Source: Paenibacillus glycanilyticus
GTDB taxonomy: Bacteria; Bacillota; Bacilli; Paenibacillales; Paenibacillaceae
NCBI RefSeq assembly: GCF_030161375.1
Contig: NZ_BSSQ01000008.1
Location: 106,106 to 170,105, forward strand
Reading direction: 5' to 3'
Length of the DNA stretch: 64,000 nucleotides
A model generated the notes under the pieces. The model made no database searches, had not been told where the DNA came from, and saw only the letters and a program-made list of their open reading frames with translations. The position numbers and the translations under genes are program-made. Below, piece by piece: positions 24,317 through 33,384 of the stretch. How positions within the stretch are numbered: position 1 is the stretch's first letter; every line of letters starts with the position of its first letter.

Positions 24317-26395
24317 ATGAACAATGCGACAAACTCCAACAATAAAATCTACTACAAACGTCCTTATGGCGTTGTAAATAAAAACTTCGCCCCTGCCGAG
24401 CACGCTTCGGCCGATACAAGCGAGCAGCTGGTTCCCGCTTCCGACAAAGACGCCTTCTATTTCCGGGCATTGGAGAGCCAAGGCATCCGGTTGAACAAAC
24501 GGCAGATCGCCGCCGTCCGCCATATTGACGGCCCGATCCTAACGCTAGCCGGCGCCGGCTCGGGCAAAACCTCCGTCCTCGTATGCCGGACCGGTTATAT
24601 GCTGTCGGTACGCGGCATCCCGCCGCAGCAGCTATTGCTTATGACCTTCTCCAAAAAAGCAGCCGATGAGATGAAAGCGCGGATCAGCCAGTTGCCGAAT
24701 ATCGGAGAGGCCGCCGCTTCCCGAATTGAAGCGCGGACTTTCCATTCGTTTTGCTTGCTTATGTTGCGCAGGCGCGGATACAAGCAAAACATTCTGGGAG
24801 AAACCGGCCGCAAGCAAATTTATTTCAAACGGCTGCTCCGTGAGCGCAATTTGCATGAAACCTATCAGCCCGAGACGCTTATGACGCTACTCTCCTCTTA
24901 TAAGATGCAGATGATCGCCGTCCCGGACTTGCCGGAGAAAACCGAGGAAGACAGGCAGCTCAAACTTATTTTTACCAGTTACGAAGAATGGAAACGGCAA
25001 GCGGACTTGATCGATTACGACGATATGCTTCTCGAAGCTTACCAACTGCTGAAACGGGACGAGAATCTGCTCTCCACGCTGCAGAACCGTTTCCGTTATG
25101 TCATGATTGACGAATTTCAGGATACCAATACGATTCAATATGAGATCATTAAGATGATCGCAGACCCTCGCCGGAATCTTATGGTTGTTGGAGATGATGA
25201 CCAGACGATCTATTCCTTCAACGGGGCGTGCAACGACTACATTCTGAACTTCGAAAAGCAGTATCCCGGCGCCAAAAATATCATTCTTGACGTCAATTAC
25301 CGCTCCGGTTCCGGCATCGTTGGCCTTGGCAATGCGGTTATCCGCCATAATAAGCAGCGGCGAAGCAAAACTTTGCTGACGGCAAAGCCCCACGGACTTC
25401 CGCCGGTGTTCGCAAGACCCGGCAACAGCGACGACGAAGCGGACTTGATCGTGAACACGCTGCTCCAGCAGAAGGAGAAGAAAGGCCGTTCGTTCCGCGA
25501 CTTTGCGATTTTGTTCCGGACGGCAAGCAGCAGCCGGGCGGTATTCGATCAGCTTGTCATCCGGCAGGTGCCGTTTATCGATTACGGCAGCGGTGAATCG
25601 TTGTACGAGCAATGGGTGATCAAACCCGTGATCGCTCACCTTCGCCTGTCGATTGACCGCCGCAACTTTGACGCCATGGAAGCGATGCTGGCCACGATGT
25701 ACGTCCGTCCGGACCAAGCGATGGCTTTTATATGGAACGAAGAGAAGAAACAAGCGAAGAAGTGGCCGCTTATCCATCTGACCCGCTTCCCTGAGATCAA
25801 GAGTTTCCATCAGGACAAAATAAAAGAACGGATCAAGCTGATCCGCTCATTGGAGAAGCTGAAGCCGGAAGCTGCGATCCGCAAACTCCGCATCGAGTTT
25901 TATGATCAATTCATCGATGCGAACAAGACTGGGCCCGCGTTAACCGAACATAAAGATTCGCTAAAAGAAATGCTGGACGAACTTGAAGCTTCGGCAAAGC
26001 GGTTCAATCAGTTAGAAGCGTTCCTCTCCTTCGTTGACGAGATTGCTTCTAAGCATGAAGAGATGAAGCGGCTGAAGCTTGACAGCAGAAGCGCGGATGC
26101 CGTGAACTTCATGACCATTCACAAATCAAAAGGCTTGGAGTTTCCGGTTGTGTTTGTATGTGGTGTCTCCGAAGGGATTTTGCCTCACAGCTCTGCGATT
26201 ACAGCGGAGAAAAATAGCGACCGGAGCGCCATCCAAGCCGGCGATAATATAGCGGAAGCCGCGATGGAAGAAGAACGGCGCCTCGCTTACGTTGCCGTCA
26301 CAAGAGCGGAAGAGGAGCTGTATATCAGCTCCCCCGCTTATTACCGCGGCAAACCCGCGGCGGTATCCTCTTTTATTATTAACGCCTATAACTGA
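24317..26395 (+). CDS. UvrD/Rep-family superfamily 1 DNA helicase
   Basis: This 692-residue ATP-dependent 3'-5' helicase shows all core motifs in order: a Q motif before Walker A GAGSGKT (near residue 80), TFSKKAADEM (Ia), DEFQDTN (II), GDDDQTIYSFNGA (III), NYRSG (IV), MTIHKSKGLEFPVVFV (V) and VAVTRAEEEL (VI). It is shorter than PcrA, starts with an unusual 55-residue N-terminal extension and ends right after motif VI, without the PcrA C-terminal RNA polymerase-binding domain. It is therefore a paralogue (YjcD-like) rather than PcrA itself. Its 3' end overlaps the converging gene by 10 bp. Confidence 0.9.
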   Translation: MNNATNSNNKIYYKRPYGVVNKNFAPAEHASADTSEQLVPASDKDAFYFRALESQGIRLNKRQIAAVRHIDGPILTLAGAGSGKTSVLVCRTGYMLSVRGIPPQQLLLMTFSKKAADEMKARISQLPNIGEAAASRIEARTFHSFCLLMLRRRGYKQNILGETGRKQIYFKRLLRERNLHETYQPETLMTLLSSYKMQMIAVPDLPEKTEEDRQLKLIFTSYEEWKRQADLIDYDDMLLEAYQLLKRDENLLSTLQNRFRYVMIDEFQDTNTIQYEIIKMIADPRRNLMVVGDDDQTIYSFNGACNDYILNFEKQYPGAKNIILDVNYRSGSGIVGLGNAVIRHNKQRRSKTLLTAKPHGLPPVFARPGNSDDEADLIVNTLLQQKEKKGRSFRDFAILFRTASSSRAVFDQLVIRQVPFIDYGSGESLYEQWVIKPVIAHLRLSIDRRNFDAMEAMLATMYVRPDQAMAFIWNEEKKQAKKWPLIHLTRFPEIKSFHQDKIKERIKLIRSLEKLKPEAAIRKLRIEFYDQFIDANKTGPALTEHKDSLKEMLDELEASAKRFNQLEAFLSFVDEIASKHEEMKRLKLDSRSADAVNFMTIHKSKGLEFPVVFVCGVSEGILPHSSAITAEKNSDRSAIQAGDNIAEAAMEEERRLAYVAVTRAEEELYISSPAYYRGKPAAVSSFIINAYN

Positions 26396-26925
26396 GCGGA
26401 CCGCGATTGAACTTCAATCCGCAGCCGGTCGCCTTCCAGTTGAATCGCAAGCGGAAGCGCGGACAACTTAACGAATACCTGATCATTAAATTGAAACAAG
26501 CTGCTGCCCTGTCTGCAACGAGGCTCGCTTGCGAGGAGTACCGGTTCAACGTCCGGAAAGGCAAACCGGTACTCCGTTTCGTTTTGCTCGATATAGGCAA
26601 TGAAGGCTTTCGCCCGCAAATAATAGTCTCCGTGAAGTTGGAGAAGCGGATAAGCCGTCCCATCCAACGGATGAATGCTTAAGCCTCCGGAGGATACTTT
26701 CACCGGTGTGCTCCGTTTGAGCATCAGATTAATTTGTTCGTCCTTATAAGGCAGCCCTAATGCCAGATGGTACTTACTCTGCTGCACAAGAACCAGCTCC
26801 GCGAGAGAAGCAAGCACGAAACCCGCGAAAGCGACGATCGCCCCCTGCCAGAAAAGTCCAAGTATCATCATAATAAGACCAAATACAACAGCTGCGAAGC
26901 CTGCTATCCGTTGAGCCAGAAACAA
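26386..26925 (-). CDS. Hypothetical membrane protein
   Basis: This 179-residue protein has two adjacent N-terminal membrane helices (about 8-48) and a soluble remainder rich in beta strands. I do not recognise a family. The start is TTG at 26925, supported by AGGAGGG ending 8 nt upstream; no better start exists. Its 3' end overlaps the helicase gene by 10 bp on the opposite strand. Confidence 0.7.
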   Translation of the reverse strand: MFLAQRIAGFAAVVFGLIMMILGLFWQGAIVAFAGFVLASLAELVLVQQSKYHLALGLPYKDEQINLMLKRSTPVKVSSGGLSIHPLDGTAYPLLQLHGDYYLRAKAFIAYIEQNETEYRFAFPDVEPVLLASEPRCRQGSSLFQFNDQVFVKLSALPLAIQLEGDRLRIEVQSRSAQL

Positions 26926-26960
26926 ACGAGTACCCTCCTAAATTCGTTAGCATCTTAATA

Positions 26961-27004
26961 AAAAAACGGGACTTGCCAGTTCAAACTGCCAAGTCCCGTT
27001 TTGA
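26961..27004 (-). terminator. Terminator after the ferritin gene
   Basis: AAAACGGGACTTG pairs with CAAGTCCCGTTTT, with one internal mismatch in the inner stem, and is flanked by an A run (minus-strand T tract) on the left. Confidence 0.9.
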
Positions 27005-27018
27005 TGTTCCGTGATTTG

Positions 27019-27522
27019 TTATTCCGCTGGGGCAACAAACGTACGTTGCGCAAATTCCGCATCCAGCATATAGAAAGCATTGCTGTCTTTATCAATCCGC
27101 TTCAGCTTATGAATAATATTATCGAACAATGCTTCTTCTTCTACCTGCTCGTCAATGAACCATTTCAGGAAGTACATCGTTGCATGCTCGCGGTCGTTAA
27201 GTGCGAGATCCGCCAGGTTATAGAATCGCTTCGTATTTTGCTGTTCGTGCGAGTAACCATGCTCGAAAGCATCCAGCATCGACGCGTATTCGTTCTTAGG
27301 TTCGCCAAGCGCGGAGAGCGTTGCGCGGCGGCCGCGGTCGTTCAGGAATTTGTATATTTTCATACCATGGAATCGTTCTTCTTCCGCTTGGATAATGAAG
27401 AAGTTCGCGAAACCATCGAGACTTTCGCCGGAGCAATAAGCTGCCATTGCCAGATACACATGCGCCGAATAAAATTCAAAATTCATCTGTTCATTGAGCG
27501 CTTCTGCTAATTTATCATTCAT
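27019..27522 (-). CDS. Non-heme ferritin
   Basis: This 167-residue four-helix protein oxidises Fe2+ and stores iron in a 24-mer shell. The ferroxidase ligands are visible: E in NEQMNFEFYSAHVY, E and H in QAEEERFHGMK, E in DAFEHGYSHEQ and the later E/Q set in FIDEQVEEE. The architecture is bacterial FtnA-like and no heme-binding methionine pattern of bacterioferritin is seen. GAGGTG ends 8 nt before the ATG. A tandem TTAGAATAAG repeat lies upstream. Iron context is strong: fur and a Fur-box gene lie nearby. Confidence 0.94.
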   Translation of the reverse strand: MNDKLAEALNEQMNFEFYSAHVYLAMAAYCSGESLDGFANFFIIQAEEERFHGMKIYKFLNDRGRRATLSALGEPKNEYASMLDAFEHGYSHEQQNTKRFYNLADLALNDREHATMYFLKWFIDEQVEEEALFDNIIHKLKRIDKDSNAFYMLDAEFAQRTFVAPAE

Positions 27523-27552
27523 CGCTTATGCACCTCTTTTTTCTTATTTAGT

Positions 27553-27572
27553 CTTATTCTAACTTATTCTAA
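27553..27572 (-). repeat. Tandem 10-bp repeat TTAGAATAAG x2 upstream of ferritin
   Basis: Two exact, directly adjacent copies, with a third degenerate one closer to the gene, lie in the ferritin 5' region. It could be a regulator site (PerR-like half-sites) or part of the promoter; nothing further can be said. Confidence 0.6.
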
Positions 27573-27628
27573 CACAAACGGAAGGGACGGCAAAAGCCGT
27601 CCCATGTAAAATTATCCAAGTTATTCGG

Positions 27629-27847
27629 TTACCCGATCAGTTTCTTCAATTCCTTATACAGCTGGTCCGGGCTTGAGGCACAGATACTTCTCGATTTAAT
27701 CATCGCAAAGCTTTCCCGCTTGCAGGTTCTGCAATTGCCGAGACAGTCCTTTTTCTTCATCTTAATATCCGGATATTTGCTCTTCATGGCTTTGTATACG
27801 GGTTTTGTCCCATTCTTCAAATTCCGGGTACAATACTTGATCTTCAA
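27629..27847 (-). CDS. DUF1450 family small cysteine-rich protein, Fur-box controlled
   Basis: This 72-residue basic protein contains the DUF1450 pattern: an early YCTRNL and a central DCLGNCRTCKRESFAM with a C-x3-C-x2-C group, suitable for metal or Fe-S binding. The YuzB-type family has no assigned function. The start is TTG at 27847, with GAGGTGA six bases upstream. A consensus promoter overlapped by a perfect 19-bp Fur palindrome lies directly upstream, so it should be expressed only under iron limitation. Confidence 0.83.
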   Translation of the reverse strand: MKIKYCTRNLKNGTKPVYKAMKSKYPDIKMKKKDCLGNCRTCKRESFAMIKSRSICASSPDQLYKELKKLIG

Positions 27848-27892
27848 GCCGGCTCACCTCGCTACCGCAACGGTGTAATACTTACTAGAACA

Positions 27893-27922
27893 AATGATAA
27901 TAATTATCATTCCCGTTGTCAA
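27893..27922 (-). promoter_or_regulatory. Promoter with perfect Fur box upstream of DUF1450 gene
   Basis: TTGACA (27922-27917), 17 bp and TATCAT (27899-27894) form a strong promoter. AATGATAATAATTATCATT (27893-27911) is a perfect 19-bp palindrome that contains the ideal 7-1-7 Fur box and covers the spacer and -10. Confidence 0.9.
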
Positions 27923-27946
27923 TAGCTATAGCAAATTCTGCCGGCT

Positions 27947-29365
27947 TTATTTTTCATTCAGTATCGCCATTCCTTTGTGCAGCTGCGTATCCTCTTCCTT
28001 CAGCTTATTGCTTAACAGTTCAAGAATACGGTAACCTGTCACATCATTAAACTTGCCCGTTATTGCCAGCTGCTCGTCCTTCTGGAACTTGCTCAGCGCG
28101 TCGGCCGTTTGTTCATTATAGAGGCCAATATCTCCAACCGGCGAATATCCTAGCTCCTTCAGCATGAGCTGAAGAGTTTTTACATTGTCCCCGTAGCTTC
28201 CAATCTCAAGCTCCGTTCCGAAAGGAAGCTGGCTAAGGCTCGCATAGGCGGGCAGGTCTACGGTTACGTCCGGCGTTACGCCTTGCTTATGAATCCATGT
28301 ACCGCCCGGTGTTTTCCACTGCGCTTCGGTCAGGCTTAAGACAGAGTTGTCTTTGAACTGCTGGAACGTCTGGACAATGCCTTTGCCGAATGTTTTCTCG
28401 CCAACAACCGTCGCCCCTGCCGATTCCTTCAGCGCCGCCGTCAATACTTCGCTGGCACTGGCCGATTGACCGTTCACAAGTACTACGATCGGGATCGTCC
28501 ATGGCTTGTCCTGCTTCGACTTATAGGTAATCGTATTGGCATGGTCCTTGTAGACAACTTGCAAAATGACCTTGTCTTTTGGTACTAGCATATTGGCAAT
28601 CTTAATGGTCGACTGCAAAAGTCCGCCGGGATTAGAACGAAGATCAAGCAGCAGCTTGGTCATTCCTTCTTTCTGCAGCTTTTCGACCTCGGTTTTGAAT
28701 TCTTCGTCCGTCTTCTGTCCGAATTTGGAGATGGTGACATGTCCGATGCCGCCGCTTAACATCTCCGAAGTGACCGTATGTACGGCAATAGCTTCACGCG
28801 TCAATTCAACCTCAATCGGCTTCGCCGAGCCGCCGCGCTGCAAAGAGAGCTTCACCTTCGTTCCAACGTCTCCGCGCAGAATCGTTATTATATCCTCATA
28901 GGCTTTTCCTTTGATCGAGGTTCCGTTTACCCCAACGATCTCATCCCCTGCATGAACGCCGCCGCGTACCGCCGGCGCATCTTCCGTCAGGCTAGCCACA
29001 ATAAATTTGCCGTCCGCTTCCTGAAGCGTAATCCCAACGCCGGAAAACTCCCCTTCGTAACCTTGCGTATAGGCGCTGCCCTGCTCCTTAATCAGATATC
29101 TGGAATACGGATCGCCGAGCGATGCAAGCATGCCTTGCGAAGCTCCGTTAATGAGATCCTCCGACTTGGCACCGTTCAAATATTTGCTCATAATCGTATT
29201 GTACGATACCGTGAAATTCCGGAAGGCAGGCTCTCTAAGCATCGGATACCTGATCTCCATCCATAGCCAGCCAAGCACAAACCCAATAATCGTAAACAAT
29301 AATGCACCTATTACCGCCCAGGTTATGATTCGCTGTTTGGCGGCAGCGTTCGAGAATTCTTTCAC
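27947..29365 (-). CDS. S41 carboxy-terminal processing protease (CtpA/CtpB type)
   Basis: This 472-residue protein has an N-terminal membrane anchor (about 13-35), a PDZ domain (about 105-185; GVGITLQEADGKF, GVHAGDEIVGVNG), the S41 catalytic core with the serine in NGQSASASE (301-306) and the general-base lysine K328 in GEKTFGKGIVQ, and a C-terminal peptidoglycan-binding domain (about 385-445; LQLMLKELGYSPVG). That layout equals Bacillus CtpA/CtpB; CtpB cleaves SpoIVFA in sporulation signalling. Which paralogue this is cannot be settled. GTG start with AGGAG upstream. It acts outside the membrane at the wall. Confidence 0.92.
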   Translation of the reverse strand: MKEFSNAAAKQRIITWAVIGALLFTIIGFVLGWLWMEIRYPMLREPAFRNFTVSYNTIMSKYLNGAKSEDLINGASQGMLASLGDPYSRYLIKEQGSAYTQGYEGEFSGVGITLQEADGKFIVASLTEDAPAVRGGVHAGDEIVGVNGTSIKGKAYEDIITILRGDVGTKVKLSLQRGGSAKPIEVELTREAIAVHTVTSEMLSGGIGHVTISKFGQKTDEEFKTEVEKLQKEGMTKLLLDLRSNPGGLLQSTIKIANMLVPKDKVILQVVYKDHANTITYKSKQDKPWTIPIVVLVNGQSASASEVLTAALKESAGATVVGEKTFGKGIVQTFQQFKDNSVLSLTEAQWKTPGGTWIHKQGVTPDVTVDLPAYASLSQLPFGTELEIGSYGDNVKTLQLMLKELGYSPVGDIGLYNEQTADALSKFQKDEQLAITGKFNDVTGYRILELLSNKLKEEDTQLHKGMAILNEK

Positions 29366-29540
29366 GTAAGGTCACTCCTGACTTATGACTGATCAATCCT
29401 TCTTCTACTGTAGCTTATTTATGGTCTGCGGAGCAAATAAACGTAAAATCGATCACCGTCATAAGGCTTGAACCGGGTTCTGTTTTTCGCTACAATCAAC
29501 CTAGCTTTTATTGGACGAATAGAGACAGGAGAGAGAGAAT

Positions 29541-30347
29541 ATGTACAAATTAATTGCAATCGATGTCGATGATACGCTTCTTAACGATGATCTGCTAGTA
29601 ACCGAAGGGACAAAAAAAGCGATGGAGGAAGCCATTGCGCTTGGCGTAACGGTTACGCTCGCAACAGGTCGGATGTACGCATCCGCCAAAAAAATCGCGA
29701 ACCAGATCGAGCTAAACGTTCCGATTATTACGTATCAAGGATCTCTTGTGAAGACGCTACTGGACGGCGAAGTGCTCTACGAACGTTGCGTCCCTCAAGA
29801 TGCCGCGAAAGAGCTTTATGCTTTCACGGAGGAGCGGGGACTGCATCTGCAGCTGTACGCGGACGATATCCTTTATGTGAAGGAAGCAAACGAGAAAGCC
29901 GTCAACTATTCCACTTTGACGAATATCCCTTATGTCGTAGCCGAGGATTTCGAAGCTTTGCTAGACAAACCAAATAACAAGATGCTAATCATTGACGATC
30001 CCGCTTATCTGGATCAGCTCGCCGAAGAGTTGAAGCCGATGATCGGAGACCGCGTCCACATTACGAAATCGAAAGCTCATTATCTGGAGTTCATGCACAA
30101 GGAAGGCACTAAAGGCCATGCGCTTCGTTTTATGGCTGAGCACCTGGGCTGCGGAATCGATCAAACGATAGCGATTGGCGACGCATGGAATGACCATGAA
30201 ATGATTGAAGCAGCCGGGCTTGGCGTTGCCATGGGCAACGCAACGCCGAAGCTGAAAGAAATCGCCGATTATATTACGCTGACGAATAATGAAGAAGGCG
30301 TGCGTCATGTCATTGAGAAATTCGTGCTCGAACCGGCTGCTAAATAA
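29541..30347 (+). CDS. HAD-superfamily Cof-type phosphatase
   Basis: This 268-residue protein is a type IIB HAD hydrolase. Motif I is DVDDTLL (residue 8-14), motif II ATGR, motif III a lysine in the KSKAHYLEFMHKEGTKGHAL region, and motif IV GDAWNDHEMI. The Cof/YidA group dephosphorylates sugar phosphates, flavin or pyridoxal phosphates with broad specificity. AGGAGAGAG precedes the ATG. Monocistronic, ending at a bidirectional terminator shared with the sulfate operon. Confidence 0.9.
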   Translation: MYKLIAIDVDDTLLNDDLLVTEGTKKAMEEAIALGVTVTLATGRMYASAKKIANQIELNVPIITYQGSLVKTLLDGEVLYERCVPQDAAKELYAFTEERGLHLQLYADDILYVKEANEKAVNYSTLTNIPYVVAEDFEALLDKPNNKMLIIDDPAYLDQLAEELKPMIGDRVHITKSKAHYLEFMHKEGTKGHALRFMAEHLGCGIDQTIAIGDAWNDHEMIEAAGLGVAMGNATPKLKEIADYITLTNNEEGVRHVIEKFVLEPAAK

Positions 30348-30360
30348 ATAGGGAATAGCA

Positions 30361-30406
30361 AAAAACTCCATGGGAAGCGTTAGGCTCCCTCCATGGAGTT
30401 TTTTTT
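30361..30406. terminator. Bidirectional terminator between the HAD gene and the sulfate operon
   Basis: AAAAACTCCATGG (30361-30373) pairs with CCATGGAGTTTTT (30391 onward), with an inner GGGAGC-type stem. T runs are present on both strands. Confidence 0.9.
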
Positions 30407-30417
30407 CGCGTCAAAGT

Positions 30418-31485
30418 CTAGATTCCTGCAAGCACCTGATACCAGATGCCTTTCTTCGAATAAAGCGTTTGGCGGACTTCCTTCCAGCCGCCAAGATAGC
30501 TAATGTCAAAGAGCCCTTCCGGCACGGTGTACTTATCCTTCGATTCTTCGGCTACTTTCCCGTCAACGGACCGGAACCCGTATTTGACGAATGTGCGCTG
30601 AGCTTCTTCGCTTTGCAAATACGAGATAAACGCTTCGGCTACTTTGCGAGTGCCATGTTTATCGACGTTTTTGTCGACAACCGAGGCAGGATTCTCGATC
30701 AGAATCGTGTTTTTCGGAATAACGATGTCATATTTCACGCCGTTCATGATGCGGGCCAGCAATTCATTCTCGTAAGTAACGATGACGTCGCCAACACCGT
30801 ATTCGAAGGCAGCCATCGATGCGCGGCCGCTTTTATCGAGCGACTCGACGTTATGATGAATGGATTCCAAGTATTTCTTGGCAAATGCCGGATCCTTGGT
30901 ACCCGTCTCTTCTTCCGATTTCTTGAGCCCTGCCCCGTAAATCGCATTAATGTCCCACTGGGCGCCCCCTGAGGTTTTTGGATTAGGGTATAGAACTTTT
31001 ACGCCTTTGCGGGTAAGATCATCCCAATCTTTAATGCCTTTTGGATTGCCCGCTCTTGTACCTAAGACAACAATTGATTTCGTAATGAGGCCTTGGTTCG
31101 GCTGGGACTTCCAGTCATGCGTGATGAAGCCCGCATCCGAGATTTTATCCAGATCGCCTTCCATCGCGAGGATCGCGACATCCGCTTCGAAGCCCCCGGC
31201 TATGGCGCGTGCCTGCGTCCCTGAAGCTTCATACGATTCCTGGAATACAACCTTCTGACCCGTTTGCTCCTTCCAGTAGGTCTGGAATTGCGGCAGCAGC
31301 TCGCTGAACGCATCTTTTACTACCGAGTAAGCACCGATGACAAGCGTTACATCACCGTTTTGTGCGGTAGACTCGGCGGGTTGGCTGGACTGTTCCTTGC
31401 CGCAGCCTGCTGTGATAAGGAGCAGGAGGGCGAGGAGCAGCACGGCCATCCGCCGGCTTGTTTTTCGATTATTATTCATGTGCAT
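30418..31485 (-). CDS. sbp: Sulfate ABC transporter substrate-binding lipoprotein
   Basis: This 355-residue protein captures sulfate (or thiosulfate) outside the membrane. A lipoprotein signal ends LLITAGCG, with the lipobox cysteine about residue 29, followed by the SBP_bac fold with GNPKGIKDWDDL and the family segment YPNPKTSGGAQWDI. It closes the operon cysT-cysW-cysA-sbp. ATG at 31485 is favoured by GGAAAGAG six bases upstream; a TTG at 31503 is unsupported. Confidence 0.93.
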   Translation of the reverse strand: MHMNNNRKTSRRMAVLLLALLLLITAGCGKEQSSQPAESTAQNGDVTLVIGAYSVVKDAFSELLPQFQTYWKEQTGQKVVFQESYEASGTQARAIAGGFEADVAILAMEGDLDKISDAGFITHDWKSQPNQGLITKSIVVLGTRAGNPKGIKDWDDLTRKGVKVLYPNPKTSGGAQWDINAIYGAGLKKSEEETGTKDPAFAKKYLESIHHNVESLDKSGRASMAAFEYGVGDVIVTYENELLARIMNGVKYDIVIPKNTILIENPASVVDKNVDKHGTRKVAEAFISYLQSEEAQRTFVKYGFRSVDGKVAEESKDKYTVPEGLFDISYLGGWKEVRQTLYSKKGIWYQVLAGI

Positions 31486-31512
31486 ATACAACTCTTTCCG
31501 CAAAAGATGAGT

Positions 31513-32577
31513 TTAGATATGAATCGGCATAGGGTCAACTTTCAAACTGTTCTCCATAATCCAGCTGTCATTGTCGTTAAACAGGTAGGCGCGATGGACG
31601 AGGACGCTGACCTGCTCGCCCGGCTGCAGCACTTCCTTCTCAAGCGAACGGTACGTAATCAGCTTCACATTGTCGACGAGCAGCTCCACCATCCATTCGC
31701 TGCCGCGGAAATGCAAGGCTTTGACCGTCGCGTTAACCGTCGCGGACTGCAGGCGGATCTCGCCCGGCTTGCCAATCTCAATATACTCAGGACGGATAAG
31801 TGCCTTCGTGCCTTCATAATTTAATGCGGCATCAAAGCCTTTCAGCACTTTAATGTCTTCCACGATGGTAGACTCGCCGATAAAGCTTGCCACAAACGGT
31901 GTTTGCGGATTTTTATAAATTTCCCACGGGGTACCCTTCTGCTCCAGCTTGCCTTTGCCAATAATCATAATCTCGTCCGCTACTTCTATCGCCTCATCCT
32001 GGTCATGAGTAACGAAGATCGACGTAATCCCTACGCGTTCTATCATTTCTTTCAGCCAAGTCCGAAGCTCGGTACGAATCTTCGCGTCAATTGCGGCGAA
32101 CGGCTCGTCGAGCAGCAGCAATTGCGGCTCTGGCGCAAGCGCACGGGCGAAAGCGACGCGCTGGCGTTGACCGCCGGAGAGCTGATGCACGTAACGGTGC
32201 TCGAAGCCTTTGAGGCCGGTAAGCTCAACAAGCGTGGATACGCGCTCGCGAATCTGCTCTTTGGATTGCTTCTTCACTTTCAAACCAAAAGCGATATTCT
32301 CGTATACCGTCATATGCTTGAACAAAGCATAGTTCTGAAATACGAATCCGATTCCCCGCTCTTGCGGAGGAAGATCGTTAACGCGTTTGCCATGAAACAG
32401 GATGTCGCCGGAGCTTGGCGTTTCAAGGCCGGCCAGCATACGGAGAATCGACGTTTTACCGCCGCCGCTTGGTCCAAGAAGCCCGATTAAATGACCTTTT
32501 TCAATCTCAAAGCTGACATCCTGCACGGCATGAAAATCGCCAAAGCTTTTGTTAAGGTTGCGAACTTCAATATGCAT
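31513..32577 (-). CDS. cysA: Sulfate/thiosulfate ABC transporter ATP-binding protein
   Basis: This 354-residue ATPase powers sulfate import. Walker A is GPSGGGKTS, the Q-loop lies in FVFQNYALF, the signature is LSGGQRQRVAFARAL, Walker B is LLLLDEPF and the switch histidine is in FVTHDQDEA. A C-terminal TOBE-like domain (about 235-350) is present. It starts 3 bp after the cysW stop, so it is translationally linked. The CysA assignment rests on the sulfate-type permeases and Sbp beside it. Confidence 0.95.
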   Translation of the reverse strand: MHIEVRNLNKSFGDFHAVQDVSFEIEKGHLIGLLGPSGGGKTSILRMLAGLETPSSGDILFHGKRVNDLPPQERGIGFVFQNYALFKHMTVYENIAFGLKVKKQSKEQIRERVSTLVELTGLKGFEHRYVHQLSGGQRQRVAFARALAPEPQLLLLDEPFAAIDAKIRTELRTWLKEMIERVGITSIFVTHDQDEAIEVADEIMIIGKGKLEQKGTPWEIYKNPQTPFVASFIGESTIVEDIKVLKGFDAALNYEGTKALIRPEYIEIGKPGEIRLQSATVNATVKALHFRGSEWMVELLVDNVKLITYRSLEKEVLQPGEQVSVLVHRAYLFNDNDSWIMENSLKVDPMPIHI

Positions 32578-32580
32578 GGC

Positions 32581-33384
32581 TTAATGCACTTCCTTTCGTT
32601 TTTTGGCCCATTCCATGAGCAACAGGAGACCAACTGAAAATACGGCAAGCACCAGCGCGATTCCGTTGGCCTCAACGACATTAAAATTCTCGACATCCTG
32701 ATAGACGAGCGTGGTAGCCGTCTGCGTTTTATTCATAATATTGCCTGAAACGACCAATACCGCGCCAAACTCGCCAAGCGTCCTGGCTACCGTCAATACA
32801 ACGCCGTATATAACGCCCCAGCGGATCGAAGGCCATGTTACCTTCCAGAAGGTATACCACGAGTACGCGCCAAGCGTGGATGCCGCCTCCTCCTGCTGAG
32901 CGCCAATCTCCTGAAGTACCGGAAGCACTTCGCGCACCATAAGCGGGAAAGTGACGAAGAGCGAAGCAAGAATCATCCCCGGCAAAGCGTAAACGACTTT
33001 AAAGCCCGTACCTTCAAAAAATGAACCAATGACCGTATTAGGACCAAGCAACAGTACAATCATTAAACCGCCGATAACTGGCGATACGGCAAACGGCAAG
33101 TCAACGATACTGTTGAGCAGCCGCTTCAAGCGTGGGCCAATCCACTCCGCCCGTACGAGATACAGCGCCAGCATGACGCCAAACACCGTATTGATGGCTG
33201 TAACGACAACAACGATCATAGCCGTCATCTGAAGCGCGTGAAGCGATTGCTTGCGGGTTAGTCCTTCAATAAAACCGCTCCAGCCGTCCGCCCATGAGCC
33301 GGTGAATATTTCGATAAGCGGAATAATTAGCAATAGAGTAAAAACAATATACGTAAGTGTTATCCAAGTTCGTCTTATGGTCAT
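32581..33384 (-). CDS. cysW: Sulfate ABC transporter permease CysW
   Basis: This 267-residue permease has six membrane helices and the EAA-type coupling loop EIGAQQEEAASTLGAY, plus the sulfate-permease segment ARTLGEFGAVLVVSGNI. It pairs with CysT to form the channel. Its ATG overlaps the cysT stop as ATGA. Confidence 0.94.
   Translation of the reverse strand: MTIRRTWITLTYIVFTLLLIIPLIEIFTGSWADGWSGFIEGLTRKQSLHALQMTAMIVVVVTAINTVFGVMLALYLVRAEWIGPRLKRLLNSIVDLPFAVSPVIGGLMIVLLLGPNTVIGSFFEGTGFKVVYALPGMILASLFVTFPLMVREVLPVLQEIGAQQEEAASTLGAYSWYTFWKVTWPSIRWGVIYGVVLTVARTLGEFGAVLVVSGNIMNKTQTATTLVYQDVENFNVVEANGIALVLAVFSVGLLLLMEWAKKRKEVH

Noticed and set aside
27553..27572. PerR box before ferritin
   Set aside because: The tandem repeat is direct, not palindromic, and aligns poorly with TTATAATnATTATAA; kept only as a repeat.
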